A stretch of 64,000 nt of DNA from Candidatus Sulfotelmatobacter sp. (GCA_036500765.1 DASYBM010000013.1:124001-188000), one strand, 5' to 3'; positions 23,929-32,840 are shown, counted from the stretch's first letter. The notes: generated by a model from the sequence alone, not told the origin. Program-made: numbers and translations.

Positions 23929-24318
23929 TCATCGGTTTGCGAGCGTGGCAATCTCTCCCAGTCCCGGGAGGTTTACGTCGGCAGTCACCAGCGTGAGATC
24001 AAGAACCTTGGCAGTTGCGGCGAGAAAGCGGTCCGCGGGATCGCGCTGGGGCAGAGACAAACGGCTAGAGGCCGCCACAATTTCGTGGGTTAGGGGCGCC
24101 ATTCGAAATCGGGCGGTCGCATCCGCCACCCATTCATCCAGGTCTCCCTCCAGACGCACTCGCCCCTTTTCGTGCAGAACGAGCGCTTCCCACGTACTGA
24201 TTGGCGAGAGCCACAATTCGTTGGCCGGATTGTCCAGTTCATGCTTTGTGCGCTTGCCAAGGCGATCAGGCTCACGCAAACTCCAAAGCCAGATATGAGT
24301 GTCCAGCAGGAGTCTCAA
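23929..24318 (-). CDS. vapC: PIN-domain toxin (VapC-like)
   Basis: 129 residues from TTG at 24318, which overlaps the antitoxin stop as TTGA; a longer in-frame start would run into the antitoxin gene. The PIN fold is clear: LRLLLDTHIWLW gives the first catalytic Asp, SPISTWEALVLHEKGR the Glu region, RDPADRFLAATAKV the third acidic site, and LTLVTADVNL the fourth. PIN toxins are Mg-dependent ribonucleases cleaving tRNA or rRNA. The gene is directly after a Phd-like antitoxin, the normal order. The putative RNA begins 47 bases past its stop on the same strand. Confidence 0.92.
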   Translation of the reverse strand: MRLLLDTHIWLWSLREPDRLGKRTKHELDNPANELWLSPISTWEALVLHEKGRVRLEGDLDEWVADATARFRMAPLTHEIVAASSRLSLPQRDPADRFLAATAKVLDLTLVTADVNLPGLGEIATLANR

Positions 24319-24554
24319 TCGCGCAACACTTCCCAGTCGTCTGGATCGCCAGCGGGGCTTACGATGTCGCCCAAAATTTCCATCCGTCCCTTCATCGATC
24401 CGATCCAACTGCGGTCGTTCGTCGGCGAAGGTGGGCTAACCTCAGCCACAGCCTTCCCACGGCGAGTTATGAGAATTGGCTGCCTGGTCTTCTGCACCTC
24501 GTGGAGAACGGCGAGGCATTTGGCCTTGAATTCGGAGATTGCGATTTCTTTCAT
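24315..24554 (-). CDS. Phd/YefM-type antitoxin
   Basis: 79 residues: MKEIAISEFKAKCLAVLHEV is the typical N-terminal Phd-fold DNA-binding part, then ILITRRGKAVAEVSPP. The C-terminus (~45-79) would bind and block the PIN toxin; the stop overlaps the toxin start. These antitoxins usually repress their own operon. Just upstream on the coding strand is TATGAT (24569-24574), about 15 bases from the ATG, with no Shine-Dalgarno, and a CAATTGAATTG palindrome at 24579-24589 that is a candidate operator. Confidence 0.9.
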   Translation of the reverse strand: MKEIAISEFKAKCLAVLHEVQKTRQPILITRRGKAVAEVSPPSPTNDRSWIGSMKGRMEILGDIVSPAGDPDDWEVLRD

Positions 24555-24568
24555 GACTACAATAGTAG

Positions 24569-24605
24569 ATCATAGTCAATTCAATTGGTCAACTACAATG
24601 GTTAT
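24569..24605 (-). promoter_or_regulatory. Candidate promoter/operator of the Phd-PIN pair
   Basis: TATGAT at 24569-24574 as -10, with the palindrome CAATTGAATTG at about 24579-24589 and a repeated TTGTAGT on either side. No good -35 is visible, consistent with a regulator-dependent or weak promoter. Confidence 0.35.
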
Positions 24606-26389
24606 GGCAACCCAAATACATACAGCGCGCTTCCCGCCGCAATTGCCACATACTCTTTCCCATCCACGGCGAACGCCATCGGCGAGGCGTAGACCGCGCC
24701 GCCCATCTGGAAGTGCCATAGCGGCTTGCCCGAGGCCGCATTAAATGCGATGAAATTACCCTCGGCGTCGGCAGAAAAAACTAAGCCGCCCGCCGTCGAC
24801 AGCACGCCCGACCACGTCGGAGTGGTGTGCTGAAACTTCCACTTCACCTGCCCGGTCGCGGGATCGATCGCTTTCAGGAATCCCAGATAAGGCCGGGCAT
24901 CTTCCGACGGGAAATAAGCGCTGCCGTAATAGGCGTGGCCCGCTTCGTAGGGCTGAGGAGCCGTGCTGAAAATGTCGCATTGATCGCGCGCCGTCACATA
25001 GAACAGTCCGGTCTGAGGATCGTAGGTCGGCGCCATGTAGTTCGTCGTCCCGAGCGCACCCGGACACACCGTGTGTCCCTCCAGCGTGGGAGATGCTTCC
25101 TTCTTCGCCACGGGACGGCCCTGCGCGTCTTTCGTGTCGCTCCAGGTTGTCTTGCCGTACTCCGTCGCAGAGATAAGTTTCCCGGTTGCGCGATCGATTA
25201 CGTAGAAGTACCCGTTGCGGTTGGCTTGCGCGATCCAATGTTTTGCGTCTTTGTCGATCATGATCGGAACCTGCGTGGCATCCCAATCGTGCTCGTCGTG
25301 AGGCGTGAATTGAAAATACCAATTCATCTTGCCAGTGTCGGGATCGAGCGCCAGCAGGGAATTGCTGTAGAGATTGTCGCCGGCACGCCCTTCGCCGCGA
25401 TTCGACGGCGCAGGATTTCCGGTCGGCCAGAAAATCTGGTTCGTGATCGGATCGTAAGTTCCCGTCATCCAGGCTGGCGCTCCGCCAACTTTCCAGGATT
25501 CGCCTTCCCAGCTTTCATGTCCGGGCTCGCCCGGTCCCGGGACGGTATAGAAGCGCCACTTGCGCTCGCCGGTCCCTGCGTCGTATGCATCGATAAATCC
25601 GCGCACGCCATACTCACCGCCCGAAACTCCGATCACCACCAATCCCTTCACCGCCAGTGGAGCTCCCGTGAAGCTGTATCCGATGCGATAGTCCGCAGCG
25701 ACCACGTCCCACACTACATTTCCAGTCTTCGCATCGAGGGCGATTACATGCGCATCCATCGTGCCCAGAAAAACCTTGTTGCCCAGAATCGCCAGGCCGC
25801 GATTCACGTGTCCGCAGCACGGACGAATGTCCGCCGGAAGCTGCCGCTGATACATCCAGATGGGCCGGCCCGTCTGCGCATCTAGAGCAAAGGCGCGGTC
25901 ATCTTGCCCAGTGGCATACATGATTCCATCGACGACCAGTGGCGTGGCCTCAAGTTTTCCCGTTGCTCCAGTCTGGTACACCCACTTCGCGACCAGCGTG
26001 CGTGCATTCGTGATGTTGACTTGATCGAGCGCGCTGAAGCGCCGACCGGAATAATCGCCGGAATAGGTCATCCAGTTCTGCGGTTCTTTCCCAGAATTCA
26101 CCAGTCGCTCAAAGGTGACTTGCGCGTGCGCGGGGACCACGAGACTGCCTGTGAGAAGCGCGATTGACGCGACAGCCACCTGCGCGATGGAAATGCCGCC
26201 GAGTGCAGTCCCGTGGAAGAGCGCCGCTTTAGCGCCGCGAGGAGATTTTATTATCGGGTTAGGCTTTAGCCCTTGCGGGGCTACCGCGGGCCTAAAGGCC
26301 AGCTTCTTCAGGGCCTGAAACGCGGTCCTGAAAGCGCCGCTCTTCCTCGTGAATTCTAGTGTCTCAGGCAGTGTTCTGCGTCCTCTCAT
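24602..26389 (-). CDS. PQQ-dependent quinoprotein (alcohol/methanol dehydrogenase-like)
   Basis: 595 residues. The beta-propeller with tryptophan-docking motifs runs from ~95 to the end (ATPLVVDGIMYATGQDDRAF; GKPLWHFQMGGAVYASPMAF). The vicinal Cys pair in RPCCGHVN (~190) is a hallmark of PQQ dehydrogenases, as is WYFQFTPHDEHDWDATQVP. Electrons are likely passed to the cytochrome c encoded just upstream (ATGA overlap). Oddly the signal peptide (IAQVAVASIALLTGSLVVPA) starts only after ~75 residues; the segment before it resembles translated repeat sequence (see 26217-26330). A later start near 26190 is possible but no good one was seen. Periplasmic if processed. Confidence 0.9.
   Translation of the reverse strand: MRGRRTLPETLEFTRKSGAFRTAFQALKKLAFRPAVAPQGLKPNPIIKSPRGAKAALFHGTALGGISIAQVAVASIALLTGSLVVPAHAQVTFERLVNSGKEPQNWMTYSGDYSGRRFSALDQVNITNARTLVAKWVYQTGATGKLEATPLVVDGIMYATGQDDRAFALDAQTGRPIWMYQRQLPADIRPCCGHVNRGLAILGNKVFLGTMDAHVIALDAKTGNVVWDVVAADYRIGYSFTGAPLAVKGLVVIGVSGGEYGVRGFIDAYDAGTGERKWRFYTVPGPGEPGHESWEGESWKVGGAPAWMTGTYDPITNQIFWPTGNPAPSNRGEGRAGDNLYSNSLLALDPDTGKMNWYFQFTPHDEHDWDATQVPIMIDKDAKHWIAQANRNGYFYVIDRATGKLISATEYGKTTWSDTKDAQGRPVAKKEASPTLEGHTVCPGALGTTNYMAPTYDPQTGLFYVTARDQCDIFSTAPQPYEAGHAYYGSAYFPSEDARPYLGFLKAIDPATGQVKWKFQHTTPTWSGVLSTAGGLVFSADAEGNFIAFNAASGKPLWHFQMGGAVYASPMAFAVDGKEYVAIAAGSALYVFGLP
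26217..26330. repeat. Repeat-like insertion in the N-terminus of the PQQ dehydrogenase gene
   Basis: The region contains GAAGAGCGCCGCTTTAGCGC and GGCTTTAGCCCTTGCGGGGC, a palindrome-rich style typical of dispersed Acidobacteria elements. It encodes the pre-signal extension of the dehydrogenase in frame. Confidence 0.5.
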
Positions 26390-27267
26390 TTCGCCCCCGC
26401 GCTGATCAGATAGGCCACGATATCCTCAAGCTCCTTGTCGCTCAAACTTTCGACCGCGTACTTCGGCATCGCCGACTCCCGGCTCTTGTGAAATGACAGC
26501 AGCTTGTCTTTTTGCAGCAGATGAATGTGCTCGCTCGAGTCCATGATCTGCACGCTGAAACTGTCTTCATTGAGCGTCACGCCTGAGATTTTTTTTCCGT
26601 CGGCCGTCTTCACCGTAACACTCTCATATTCCTGGGGAAATTCTTTCGTCGATTCCGTCAATCCCCAGGCCAGTCTGCGGCTGGGATTGCGCACCGAATC
26701 GACGATCGCTTCGCGCGTCCGCGATCCACCTACCGCCGTCAGCTCCGGTCCCAACCTGCCGCCTTTGCCCTCGACCATGTGGCACAGGGAGCAGTTCGCA
26801 TCGCCATAAAATAATTCCTTGCCATGGGCGGCATTCCCCGCCGCCTGCGCCGGAGCTTTCACTTCCTGGCTGCGAATGTAGGTAATGATCTGCCAGATCT
26901 CTTCGTCGGTCATGCCGATGCCCTGCCCGTTGGTCCCGTTGCCTGGCATTGCAGTTCCCGCAATGCCGTTGCTGATCACCTGAAACATGTCGGCGTCGGA
27001 GTGTGCGTGTTTCTTCACCGCCCGCGTCAAATCGGGACCGCGGCCGCCGCCATGCGCCCCTAGTCCGTGACATAGCGCGCAGTTGATACGGAACTCATAC
27101 TCTCCAGCCTTCGCCGCCTTGGCATCGCCCGCAAGAGGATTGCGATCATCGACCGCAAAGGCTACAGCGGAGATAAACATCGGCATCGCCAATAGCAGCA
27201 GCATTGTCGTGACTCGGGAAGGGGCAAAATCTCTTGCGTTCGATGAATACATGTGAAGGGATTGCAT
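26386..27267 (-). CDS. Di-haem c-type cytochrome
   Basis: 293 residues with signal sequence (~17-40). Two haem-binding CxxCH motifs: CALCHGLGAHGGGRGPDLT (~63) and CSLCHMVEGKGGRLGPEL (~160), each followed by typical GPDL/GPEL and a later Met ligand (AMPGNGTN; AMPKYAVESL). The C-terminus DKELEDIVAYLISAGAK is typical of soil class I cytochromes next to quinoproteins. It is the first gene of the pair with the PQQ dehydrogenase and most likely its electron acceptor in the periplasm. Related regions around GVTLNEDSF are beta-strands of an inserted domain. Confidence 0.92.
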   Translation of the reverse strand: MQSLHMYSSNARDFAPSRVTTMLLLLAMPMFISAVAFAVDDRNPLAGDAKAAKAGEYEFRINCALCHGLGAHGGGRGPDLTRAVKKHAHSDADMFQVISNGIAGTAMPGNGTNGQGIGMTDEEIWQIITYIRSQEVKAPAQAAGNAAHGKELFYGDANCSLCHMVEGKGGRLGPELTAVGGSRTREAIVDSVRNPSRRLAWGLTESTKEFPQEYESVTVKTADGKKISGVTLNEDSFSVQIMDSSEHIHLLQKDKLLSFHKSRESAMPKYAVESLSDKELEDIVAYLISAGAK

Positions 27268-27314
27268 GAGGCAGAAATAGTAGCATCACGCCGCTGAAAC
27301 AATTCAATAAATGG

Positions 27315-28544
27315 TCAATGTGCGAGAGATTTATTCTGAGTCTTGATGTGCTCGGAGCGAAAGCCCAAGCCAACGATGCGGGCAGGAATGCGGCGAAGCC
27401 ACGGCCACCGACGCAGCATTCTTAGCGGGAGGGGGAGAGAAATTGGCTTTGAAGCGTTCAAAACGCTCTTAATGATTCGGTTTTGTATGGCGACTTGCAA
27501 CTTCTGCGTGGCGCGAGTGGGAAAATCCCGGCGGCCTTGGACCGCCTCGAGATCGCCATCATCGACGGTCCCAGCGGCCAACTTGCCGGCCACGATATTT
27601 GCCGCGGCCACGGCATCCTGAACGGCGAGATTGATTCCCACTCCTCCCACCGGAGACATGGCATGGGCTGCGTCGCCGATGCACAACAGGCCAGGACGCC
27701 ACCACCGCTTCAATCGGTCGACCTTGACCGTAAGCAGGCTCACATCGTTCCAATCCCGAAGTTCGCCAACGCGGTCGCGCACGAACGGCGCCAGCCTCTC
27801 AACTCTTTCCTGAAATTGTTCGATCCCCTGTTTGCGGATTTCGTCGGCCGCGCCTTTGCGAATGACATACCCGCATTGCCAGTAGTCCTCGCGAGCGATC
27901 ATCACCAGTATGACCCCGGCTTCGACGCGGCCGAAAGTTTGTCCCGGATCGTCGGGATGGCGGCTGAGTCTCATCCACAGCACATCCATGGGAGCGCCGA
28001 GGTCCATCACCTCCAGATTGCCGCGTTGGCGAACAATCGAGTGGCGGCCATCGGCTCCGACGGTGAGAGCAGCTCGAATCTCGATCTCGCCGTCGGGAGT
28101 CTTCGCGCGCACGCCGGCGATCCGCCCATTTTCCTCGAAAAGATCGGTGACTTCGGCCTGCATTTTGACCTGAAAACCGGGATAGCGCCTGCCGTGCTCC
28201 ACCAGAAAGTTGAGGAAATCCCATTGGGGCATCAAGGCGAGAAACTTGCAGTGCGTGGGAAGATGAGTGAAGTCGCCGATCGTTACGGTCTCGCCGCCAA
28301 CCTGTCCCGCCAGTTCACGCACCTCCTGGTGAGGGCGCTTCAGAAAATCATCGAGCAGTCCCAGTTCGTACATCAACTCCAGCGTCGATGGATGGATCGT
28401 GTCACCGCGAAAATCGCGCAGGAAATCGGAATGCTTCTCCAGCACCATCACGTCGATGCCCGAGCGGGCCAGCAGAAAAGCCAGCATCATTCCCGCCGGT
28501 CCTCCGCCCGCGATGCAGCATCCGGTTTTTAAGGAAGTTGTCAT
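27315..28544 (-). CDS. FAD-dependent monooxygenase (phenol hydroxylase/PHBH-like)
   Basis: Start ATG at 28544 chosen over the longer frame to 28637 because the FAD fold begins right there. The dinucleotide motif is G-x-G-x-x-G in CCIAGGGPAGMMLAFLL followed by VLEKHSDF. Later, the second FAD motif LTVGADGRHSIVR, then LLCIGDAAHAMSPVGGVGIN, define a class A flavoprotein monooxygenase that uses NAD(P)H and O2 on aromatic or polyketide-like substrates. About 409 residues, normal for the family. Substrate unknown; ubiX nearby hints at a quinone or aromatic theme, but the genes are not obviously one operon (about 190 bases apart). Confidence 0.88.
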   Translation of the reverse strand: MTTSLKTGCCIAGGGPAGMMLAFLLARSGIDVMVLEKHSDFLRDFRGDTIHPSTLELMYELGLLDDFLKRPHQEVRELAGQVGGETVTIGDFTHLPTHCKFLALMPQWDFLNFLVEHGRRYPGFQVKMQAEVTDLFEENGRIAGVRAKTPDGEIEIRAALTVGADGRHSIVRQRGNLEVMDLGAPMDVLWMRLSRHPDDPGQTFGRVEAGVILVMIAREDYWQCGYVIRKGAADEIRKQGIEQFQERVERLAPFVRDRVGELRDWNDVSLLTVKVDRLKRWWRPGLLCIGDAAHAMSPVGGVGINLAVQDAVAAANIVAGKLAAGTVDDGDLEAVQGRRDFPTRATQKLQVAIQNRIIKSVLNASKPISLPLPLRMLRRWPWLRRIPARIVGLGFRSEHIKTQNKSLAH

Positions 28545-28729
28545 CCCTAATCTGAGATGGCGATTTGCCTTCCGACGCAAGCGGGAAATTCCGTTCTCCC
28601 GCCCGTACATGTCCGGCGGGCATCTGCCGCGGTGCACCTTCGGCTCTCTACACTGAAATCCTGTCCTCAGATGCCGAGATTACTGGAAGGTGGACAGTTT
28701 TTTCCCTAGACCGACAAGTGATTGATCCG

Positions 28730-29404
28730 TCAGCCTTTCCAATGAAAGGCGTCGGGCTGGGGAAGGCCCACATGGGCCAGCACGCGGTAAGCAAACTCGC
28801 GCGCCATCTCATCTAAAGAAGCAGGACCGTAATAGAAGGCCGGAATCAACGGGAATATGGTGGCTCCGGCGTCGGCGGCCCGGTACATGTTGCGGATGTG
28901 GATCTTATTGAGTGGCGTTTCGCGCACGCACAGCACCAGCGGCCGCTTCTCTTTCAACGAGACGTCGGCCGCGCGTTCGATGAGTTGGGCGGCGACGCCG
29001 TTGGCAATGCGGGCCAGCGTGCCTACGCTGCAAGGGATGACGATCATGGCGTCGGCAGGATAAGAGCCGCTGGCCACGTTCGCTCCGATGTCGGCGTTGG
29101 ATTGGAGCGCGATTTTATTGGAAACGATTTTGGGCGATGCGCGGCCGCCGGAAATCCGGCGGGATACGCCGGTGGAGGAAGTTTCGAGAAGAAGTTGACC
29201 GATCAGGTTGGAACGTCCAGCGATGCCCAATTCTTCGGCCATGACGCGCAACGCGCTGTCGGAGGCGATGAAGTTAACGGTTTGGACGCGCGCGTCGCGT
29301 GCCACGGCGAGCAGCAACTGCCGCAGAAAAATGGCCCCACTGGCGCCGGTAGTGGCGATGGTCAGATTTTGCGCGAAATGCTGGCCCGACGAAACGTTCG
29401 GCAA
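28730..29404 (-). CDS. ubiX: Flavin prenyltransferase
   Basis: The TTG at 29404 has AGGAG six bases upstream and leaves 224 residues, close to the family size; longer frames exist up to 29476. Family motifs: TIATTGASGAIFLRQLL (FMN site), a Ser-rich segment, and IVIPCSVGTLARIANGVA with LLIERAADV and PLVLCVRETPLNKIHIRNM. UbiX prenylates FMN to make the cofactor of UbiD-type decarboxylases. No ubiD is seen in the window. Cytoplasmic. Confidence 0.9.
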   Translation of the reverse strand: MPNVSSGQHFAQNLTIATTGASGAIFLRQLLLAVARDARVQTVNFIASDSALRVMAEELGIAGRSNLIGQLLLETSSTGVSRRISGGRASPKIVSNKIALQSNADIGANVASGSYPADAMIVIPCSVGTLARIANGVAAQLIERAADVSLKEKRPLVLCVRETPLNKIHIRNMYRAADAGATIFPLIPAFYYGPASLDEMAREFAYRVLAHVGLPQPDAFHWKG

Positions 29405-29513
29405 AACGGCTCCTGAGAGGCAGCGAAAGAACTGCCCCGGTTCTGGAGCATAGGTAGACGTTGCCACAGAAGTCAAGAGAACAAGGAGCTCAAAAGCCCG
29501 AAGCGCAAGAGCC

Positions 29514-29562
29514 GAAGCTAGAAGCTAGAAGCTAGAAGCTAGAAGCTAGAAGCTAGAAGCTA
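29514..29562. repeat. Tandem heptamer repeat, seven copies of GAAGCTA
   Basis: Exact copies of GAAGCTA run from 29514 to 29562, ending three bases before the start codon of the next gene. Seven-base units so close to a start are suited to phase variation by slippage. Confidence 0.9.
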
Positions 29563-29565
29563 ATC

Positions 29566-31176
29566 ATGTCCTCGACTGCCAATCTTCGATCTCGCCGTAG
29601 CGCCGCTCAACTGCAAGCGCTGGCGGGAGTGGAGCGCGAGATTCGCGCTCAGGATTCGCATAGCCGCAGAAAATATCTGCGCGAGTTCAACCAAGCTTTT
29701 CGCAGCTATGACTCCTTGCTCGATGCGACACAAATTCAGACGGCTCTGCATTCCGCCGACATCGTTCTCATCGGCGACTACCACGCGTTGCCGGTCGCAC
29801 AACGCCACGCCGCATCGCTGATCGAGCAGCGCGCGCTCGCCGGGGATCGCCGGGTCGTGTTGGGAGTCGAAACCATCTACGCCCGCGACCAGCACATTCT
29901 CGACGAATGGTGGCGTCGCGACATTGACGAAAACGAACTGCGCCAGCGCATCCGCTTCGATCTCGACTGGGGATACGACTGGGTGCCATTCTACGAACTG
30001 CTCGTCACTGCGCGCGATCACGCCGAAGCGCTCTATGGCCTCGACTGCATGCCCCGCGAGGATCTCCGCAAAATCGGAGCCCGCGACCGTCACGCCGCGG
30101 CCAAACTGGCCGAAATTCGCCAGCGCCATCCCGATGCAGTCATTTTTGTGCTCTTCGGCGAATCGCATCTCGCTCCAGGACACTTGCCCCGTGAGTTACG
30201 CGCGCAGCTGCCCGGCGCGAAGATCCTTACCGTCTTACAAAACATTGACGCGCTCTACTGGCGTGCCGCCGGAGAGCGCACCGATAGGGTGGAAGGCGTC
30301 CGCGTCAATGATGAGGTCGTGTGCGTCTTCAATGCCACTCCGTTGGAAAAATATGAAAGCTATCGCCTGTTTCTCGACCAGTGGAGCCGGTGCGACGACA
30401 GCCCGGACTTCGCCCCTACCATTTACAACCTGATCGACAGCCTGGCGCGTTTCCTCGAAATCAACCGCTACTCGCCGCATAACGGTACGCAGCCGAAATT
30501 TCTGGTGGACCTGTTGCCGGAAGTTTATGGCAAAGCATCGGAGGATCCGATGCTGCTCGGGCTATTGTCGCGGAAAGGCATCGCCGGAGCGGAACTCGAA
30601 TCCATGCTGGTGAGCGTCGCCGAGCGTGGCAGCGCTTACCTCGCGCCGGTGAACGCCTTCGTCGTCCATGAGTTTCACATGATGCACGCTACAGAGGATG
30701 CAGCGCGTTTTCTACATCAGGCCTGCCAAGGTTTGCCGCAGCGCCGCAATGGCGACTCTGCGAAGTGCGCCGCGTCGAATGGTGACGGGGCGAATCCTCG
30801 CAGGACTCTGATCGATGAGTTTTATGTCCGCCTGATGGAGCATGCGGTCGCTTATTTCGGATCGAGAATCCTCTATCCTTCGAGGCCAGCGCCCGAAGAA
30901 CAGTCGCCCTTATCCCGCGCGGCCTGCGAGAAAGCGGCACAGGCCGCAAGCCGTGCCGATAAAAACAAATTCGAGTCGTCTGCCCAAGAGTTGGGCTACC
31001 GTATTGGGGCGCAGATTTACGACGCCTACCTCGCTGGCAAGGTCGCGCCTCGCGGGCTGCGCCGCCTGTTTCTCGCTCACCTGAACGAGCCGGGCATGGC
31101 CCGCAAAGTCTGCGCCGCCGTCCTGGCCAAGCTCCGTTCGATCTCCAGACCGAAAACCCGCTTGGCGCACGCCTGA
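29566..31176 (+). CDS. ChaN/DUF399-like haem-binding family protein
   Basis: 536 residues. The N-terminal ~50-260 matches the ChaN (Tiki-like) fold: ADIVLIGDYHALPVAQ contains the GDxH-type site, RRVVLGVETIYARDQ and FVLFGESHLAPGHLP a second His. ChaN proteins bind haem or act in iron uptake and resemble metalloproteases of the TIKI/erythromycin-esterase superfamily. The C-terminal 250 residues (LPEVYGKASEDPML; RTLIDEFYVRLMEHAVAYFG) is helical and not recognised. No signal sequence is obvious, so it may be cytoplasmic. The heptamer repeat immediately before the ATG could control its expression. Confidence 0.75.
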   Translation: MSSTANLRSRRSAAQLQALAGVEREIRAQDSHSRRKYLREFNQAFRSYDSLLDATQIQTALHSADIVLIGDYHALPVAQRHAASLIEQRALAGDRRVVLGVETIYARDQHILDEWWRRDIDENELRQRIRFDLDWGYDWVPFYELLVTARDHAEALYGLDCMPREDLRKIGARDRHAAAKLAEIRQRHPDAVIFVLFGESHLAPGHLPRELRAQLPGAKILTVLQNIDALYWRAAGERTDRVEGVRVNDEVVCVFNATPLEKYESYRLFLDQWSRCDDSPDFAPTIYNLIDSLARFLEINRYSPHNGTQPKFLVDLLPEVYGKASEDPMLLGLLSRKGIAGAELESMLVSVAERGSAYLAPVNAFVVHEFHMMHATEDAARFLHQACQGLPQRRNGDSAKCAASNGDGANPRRTLIDEFYVRLMEHAVAYFGSRILYPSRPAPEEQSPLSRAACEKAAQAASRADKNKFESSAQELGYRIGAQIYDAYLAGKVAPRGLRRLFLAHLNEPGMARKVCAAVLAKLRSISRPKTRLAHA

Positions 31177-31242
31177 ACTCAGATGTTCTCCAAAATGCTA
31201 ATCTAAACCTCGTCCGCCTAAATGCTAAGTGCTAACTAGAAC

Positions 31243-31992
31243 GTGAACGCAGAATCCATCCGCAAGCTTTTCGAAGAGGTGCGTCGCGGCAAACTTACGC
31301 CCGACGATGCCGTCGATCGCATGCGCCATTTGCCCTTCGAGGATCTCGGCTTCGCCAAAGTCGATCATCATCGAGCGCTGCGGGCCGGTATGGCTGAGGT
31401 CATTCTCGGGGAAGGTAAAACTCCCCAGCAGGTCGCGGGAATCTTCGCCCGGCTTTCGAAACATGGAGCCAACGTTTTAACCACGCGTGCGACCGAAAAA
31501 CAATTTGTTGCAGTCCAGAAGAAAGTTCGCGGCGCCGAATATCGCGAACTCGCTCGCGCCATCGTTCTACAGCGGGATCCCACCAAATATGGGAAGGGCA
31601 TTATTGCAGTAGTTTCCGCCGGAACCAGCGATATCCCCATTGCGGAAGAGGCAGTCGTCACCGCCGAAATCATGGGCAACGAAGTGCAGCATTTTTATGA
31701 TGTCGGAGTCGCCGGCATCCACCGTTTGCTGGCGAATCGTGAAGCCCTGACCAAAGCCCGTGTCGTGATCGTTTGCGCCGGCATGGAAGGAGCGCTGCCC
31801 AGCGTGGTTGGAGGACTGGTCGGCGTTCCCGTAATCGCCGTACCCACCAGCATCGGTTATGGCGCGTCGTTCAAGGGACTGGCCGCCTTGCTCGGCATGC
31901 TCAACTCCTGCGCATCGAACGTGAGCGTGGTCAACATCGATAACGGATTCGGCGCGGGATACGTGGCCTCGCTCATCAATCGGCTGCCTTGA
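31243..31992 (+). CDS. larB: Nickel-pincer cofactor biosynthesis protein LarB
   Basis: 249 residues from GTG. Typical LarB: N-terminal [18 protein letters not shown] domain, then an AIR-carboxylase-like (PurE-like) domain with [43 protein letters not shown] and [20 protein letters not shown]. LarB carboxylates and hydrolyses nicotinic acid adenine dinucleotide, the first step to the nickel-pincer cofactor of lactate racemase-type enzymes. larC and larE are not in the window, so the rest of the pathway must lie elsewhere. Follows the ChaN-like gene by 66 bases on the same strand. Confidence 0.92.
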   Translation: MNAESIRKLFEEVRRGKLTPDDAVDRMRHLPFEDLGFAKVDHHRALRAGMAEVILGEGKTPQQVAGIFARLSKHGANVLTTRATEKQFVAVQKKVRGAEYRELARAIVLQRDPTKYGKGIIAVVSAGTSDIPIAEEAVVTAEIMGNEVQHFYDVGVAGIHRLLANREALTKARVVIVCAGMEGALPSVVGGLVGVPVIAVPTSIGYGASFKGLAALLGMLNSCASNVSVVNIDNGFGAGYVASLINRLP

Positions 31993-32003
31993 AAGCCGCA
32001 TCC

Positions 32004-32036
32004 CAAAAACAAAAGGGCGCGACTCTCGCCGCGCCC
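32004..32036 (-). terminator. Terminator for the BON gene
   Basis: GGGCGCG and CGCGCCC form a 7-bp stem with a nine-base loop; on the minus strand the tail is TTTTGTTTTTGG. It ends the BON transcript between converging larB and BON. Confidence 0.65.
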
Positions 32037-32054
32037 AGGTTCACCGACACTAAC

Positions 32055-32840
32055 TTAAGATTTTCCCTCAATCTGAAGCTTGTTTTCCACGCTGAACGCG
32101 CCGGAGATTTGGTTGGCTCGGATTCCGGCAAGTTCCTTGTCCATTTTGCTGTCGACCGAACCGTAGAGCGTCACGTGCCCGTTCATCACGATGATTCGTA
32201 TCGGTCGCGCCGGGTCCGCCGCATACCGATTTAGAACTGAGTCGGCATAGATCGCGCGCCACGCCCGCACGCGCAGACCGTCGTCGAAAAACGAAACCGG
32301 CTCGACCGAGACGTTGTTGATCACGTCCTTCACCCCAGGCATGTTCGCGATGTCGGCCAGAGCTTCGTCGCGGCCGATGCCCGTGCGATCCTGCCCCTCG
32401 ACCGTCACCACGCCGTCCTTCACTCCGAGCGCGAAGTAATCGAACGTATTGTCGTAGCCTACGCGCACGTACCGGAGCTTGGTCGCAAGTTTCTGCTCGA
32501 GTTGCGCGTCCGGCACGTCAGGACCGGCGACAGTGAGGAGGTTGCGAACCCCCTGCACATTCGCGGTCTTGCGGGCAGTCTTGGCCGCGTCGAGTTTGCG
32601 CTGGTAAAGATCGACGGTGCCCGTCAGGACCACAATCCCGTCTTCCACGCTTGCTTTGACACTGCCAAACTGGCTCTTGCCGGCCAGTTTCTGCGTCAGA
32701 GTTGTTTGAATTTGATTGTCGTAGCGGGCCGCTGCGGACGGTTGCGCCAACGCCATCGCGCTCATCAGCCCGATCGCCAGAATCGCACCCACCAGCCTCC
32801 CAAAAGATTGCTTACCTGCATTCATTTTTCTTGTAGTCAT
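32055..32840 (-). CDS. Secreted protein with three BON domains
   Basis: Starts at ATG 32840 with GGAGG and eight-base spacing; the GTG at 32849 would sit on the Shine-Dalgarno. About 261 residues. A signal peptide (~14-32, ending ALAQP) is followed by three BON modules, each with the pattern D(N/G)xxVTLxGxV: VEDGIVVLTGTVDLYQRKLD (~65-85), KDGVVTVEGQDRTGIGRDEA, and MNGHVTLYGSVDSKMDKELA. BON domains bind phospholipid surfaces; OsmY-like proteins protect against stress. Probably periplasmic. A 9-bp palindrome lies upstream at 32875. Confidence 0.85.
   Translation of the reverse strand: MTTRKMNAGKQSFGRLVGAILAIGLMSAMALAQPSAAARYDNQIQTTLTQKLAGKSQFGSVKASVEDGIVVLTGTVDLYQRKLDAAKTARKTANVQGVRNLLTVAGPDVPDAQLEQKLATKLRYVRVGYDNTFDYFALGVKDGVVTVEGQDRTGIGRDEALADIANMPGVKDVINNVSVEPVSFFDDGLRVRAWRAIYADSVLNRYAADPARPIRIIVMNGHVTLYGSVDSKMDKELAGIRANQISGAFSVENKLQIEGKS

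Noticed and set aside
24827-25885. Long open frame antisense to the PQQ dehydrogenase
   Set aside because: Shadow of a clearly conserved gene; no recognisable protein pattern.
27483-28532. Open frame antisense to the FAD monooxygenase
   Set aside because: Sense strand has complete FAD-binding motifs.
29514-29562. CRISPR array
   Set aside because: Repeat is a 7-base tandem without spacers; no cas genes.
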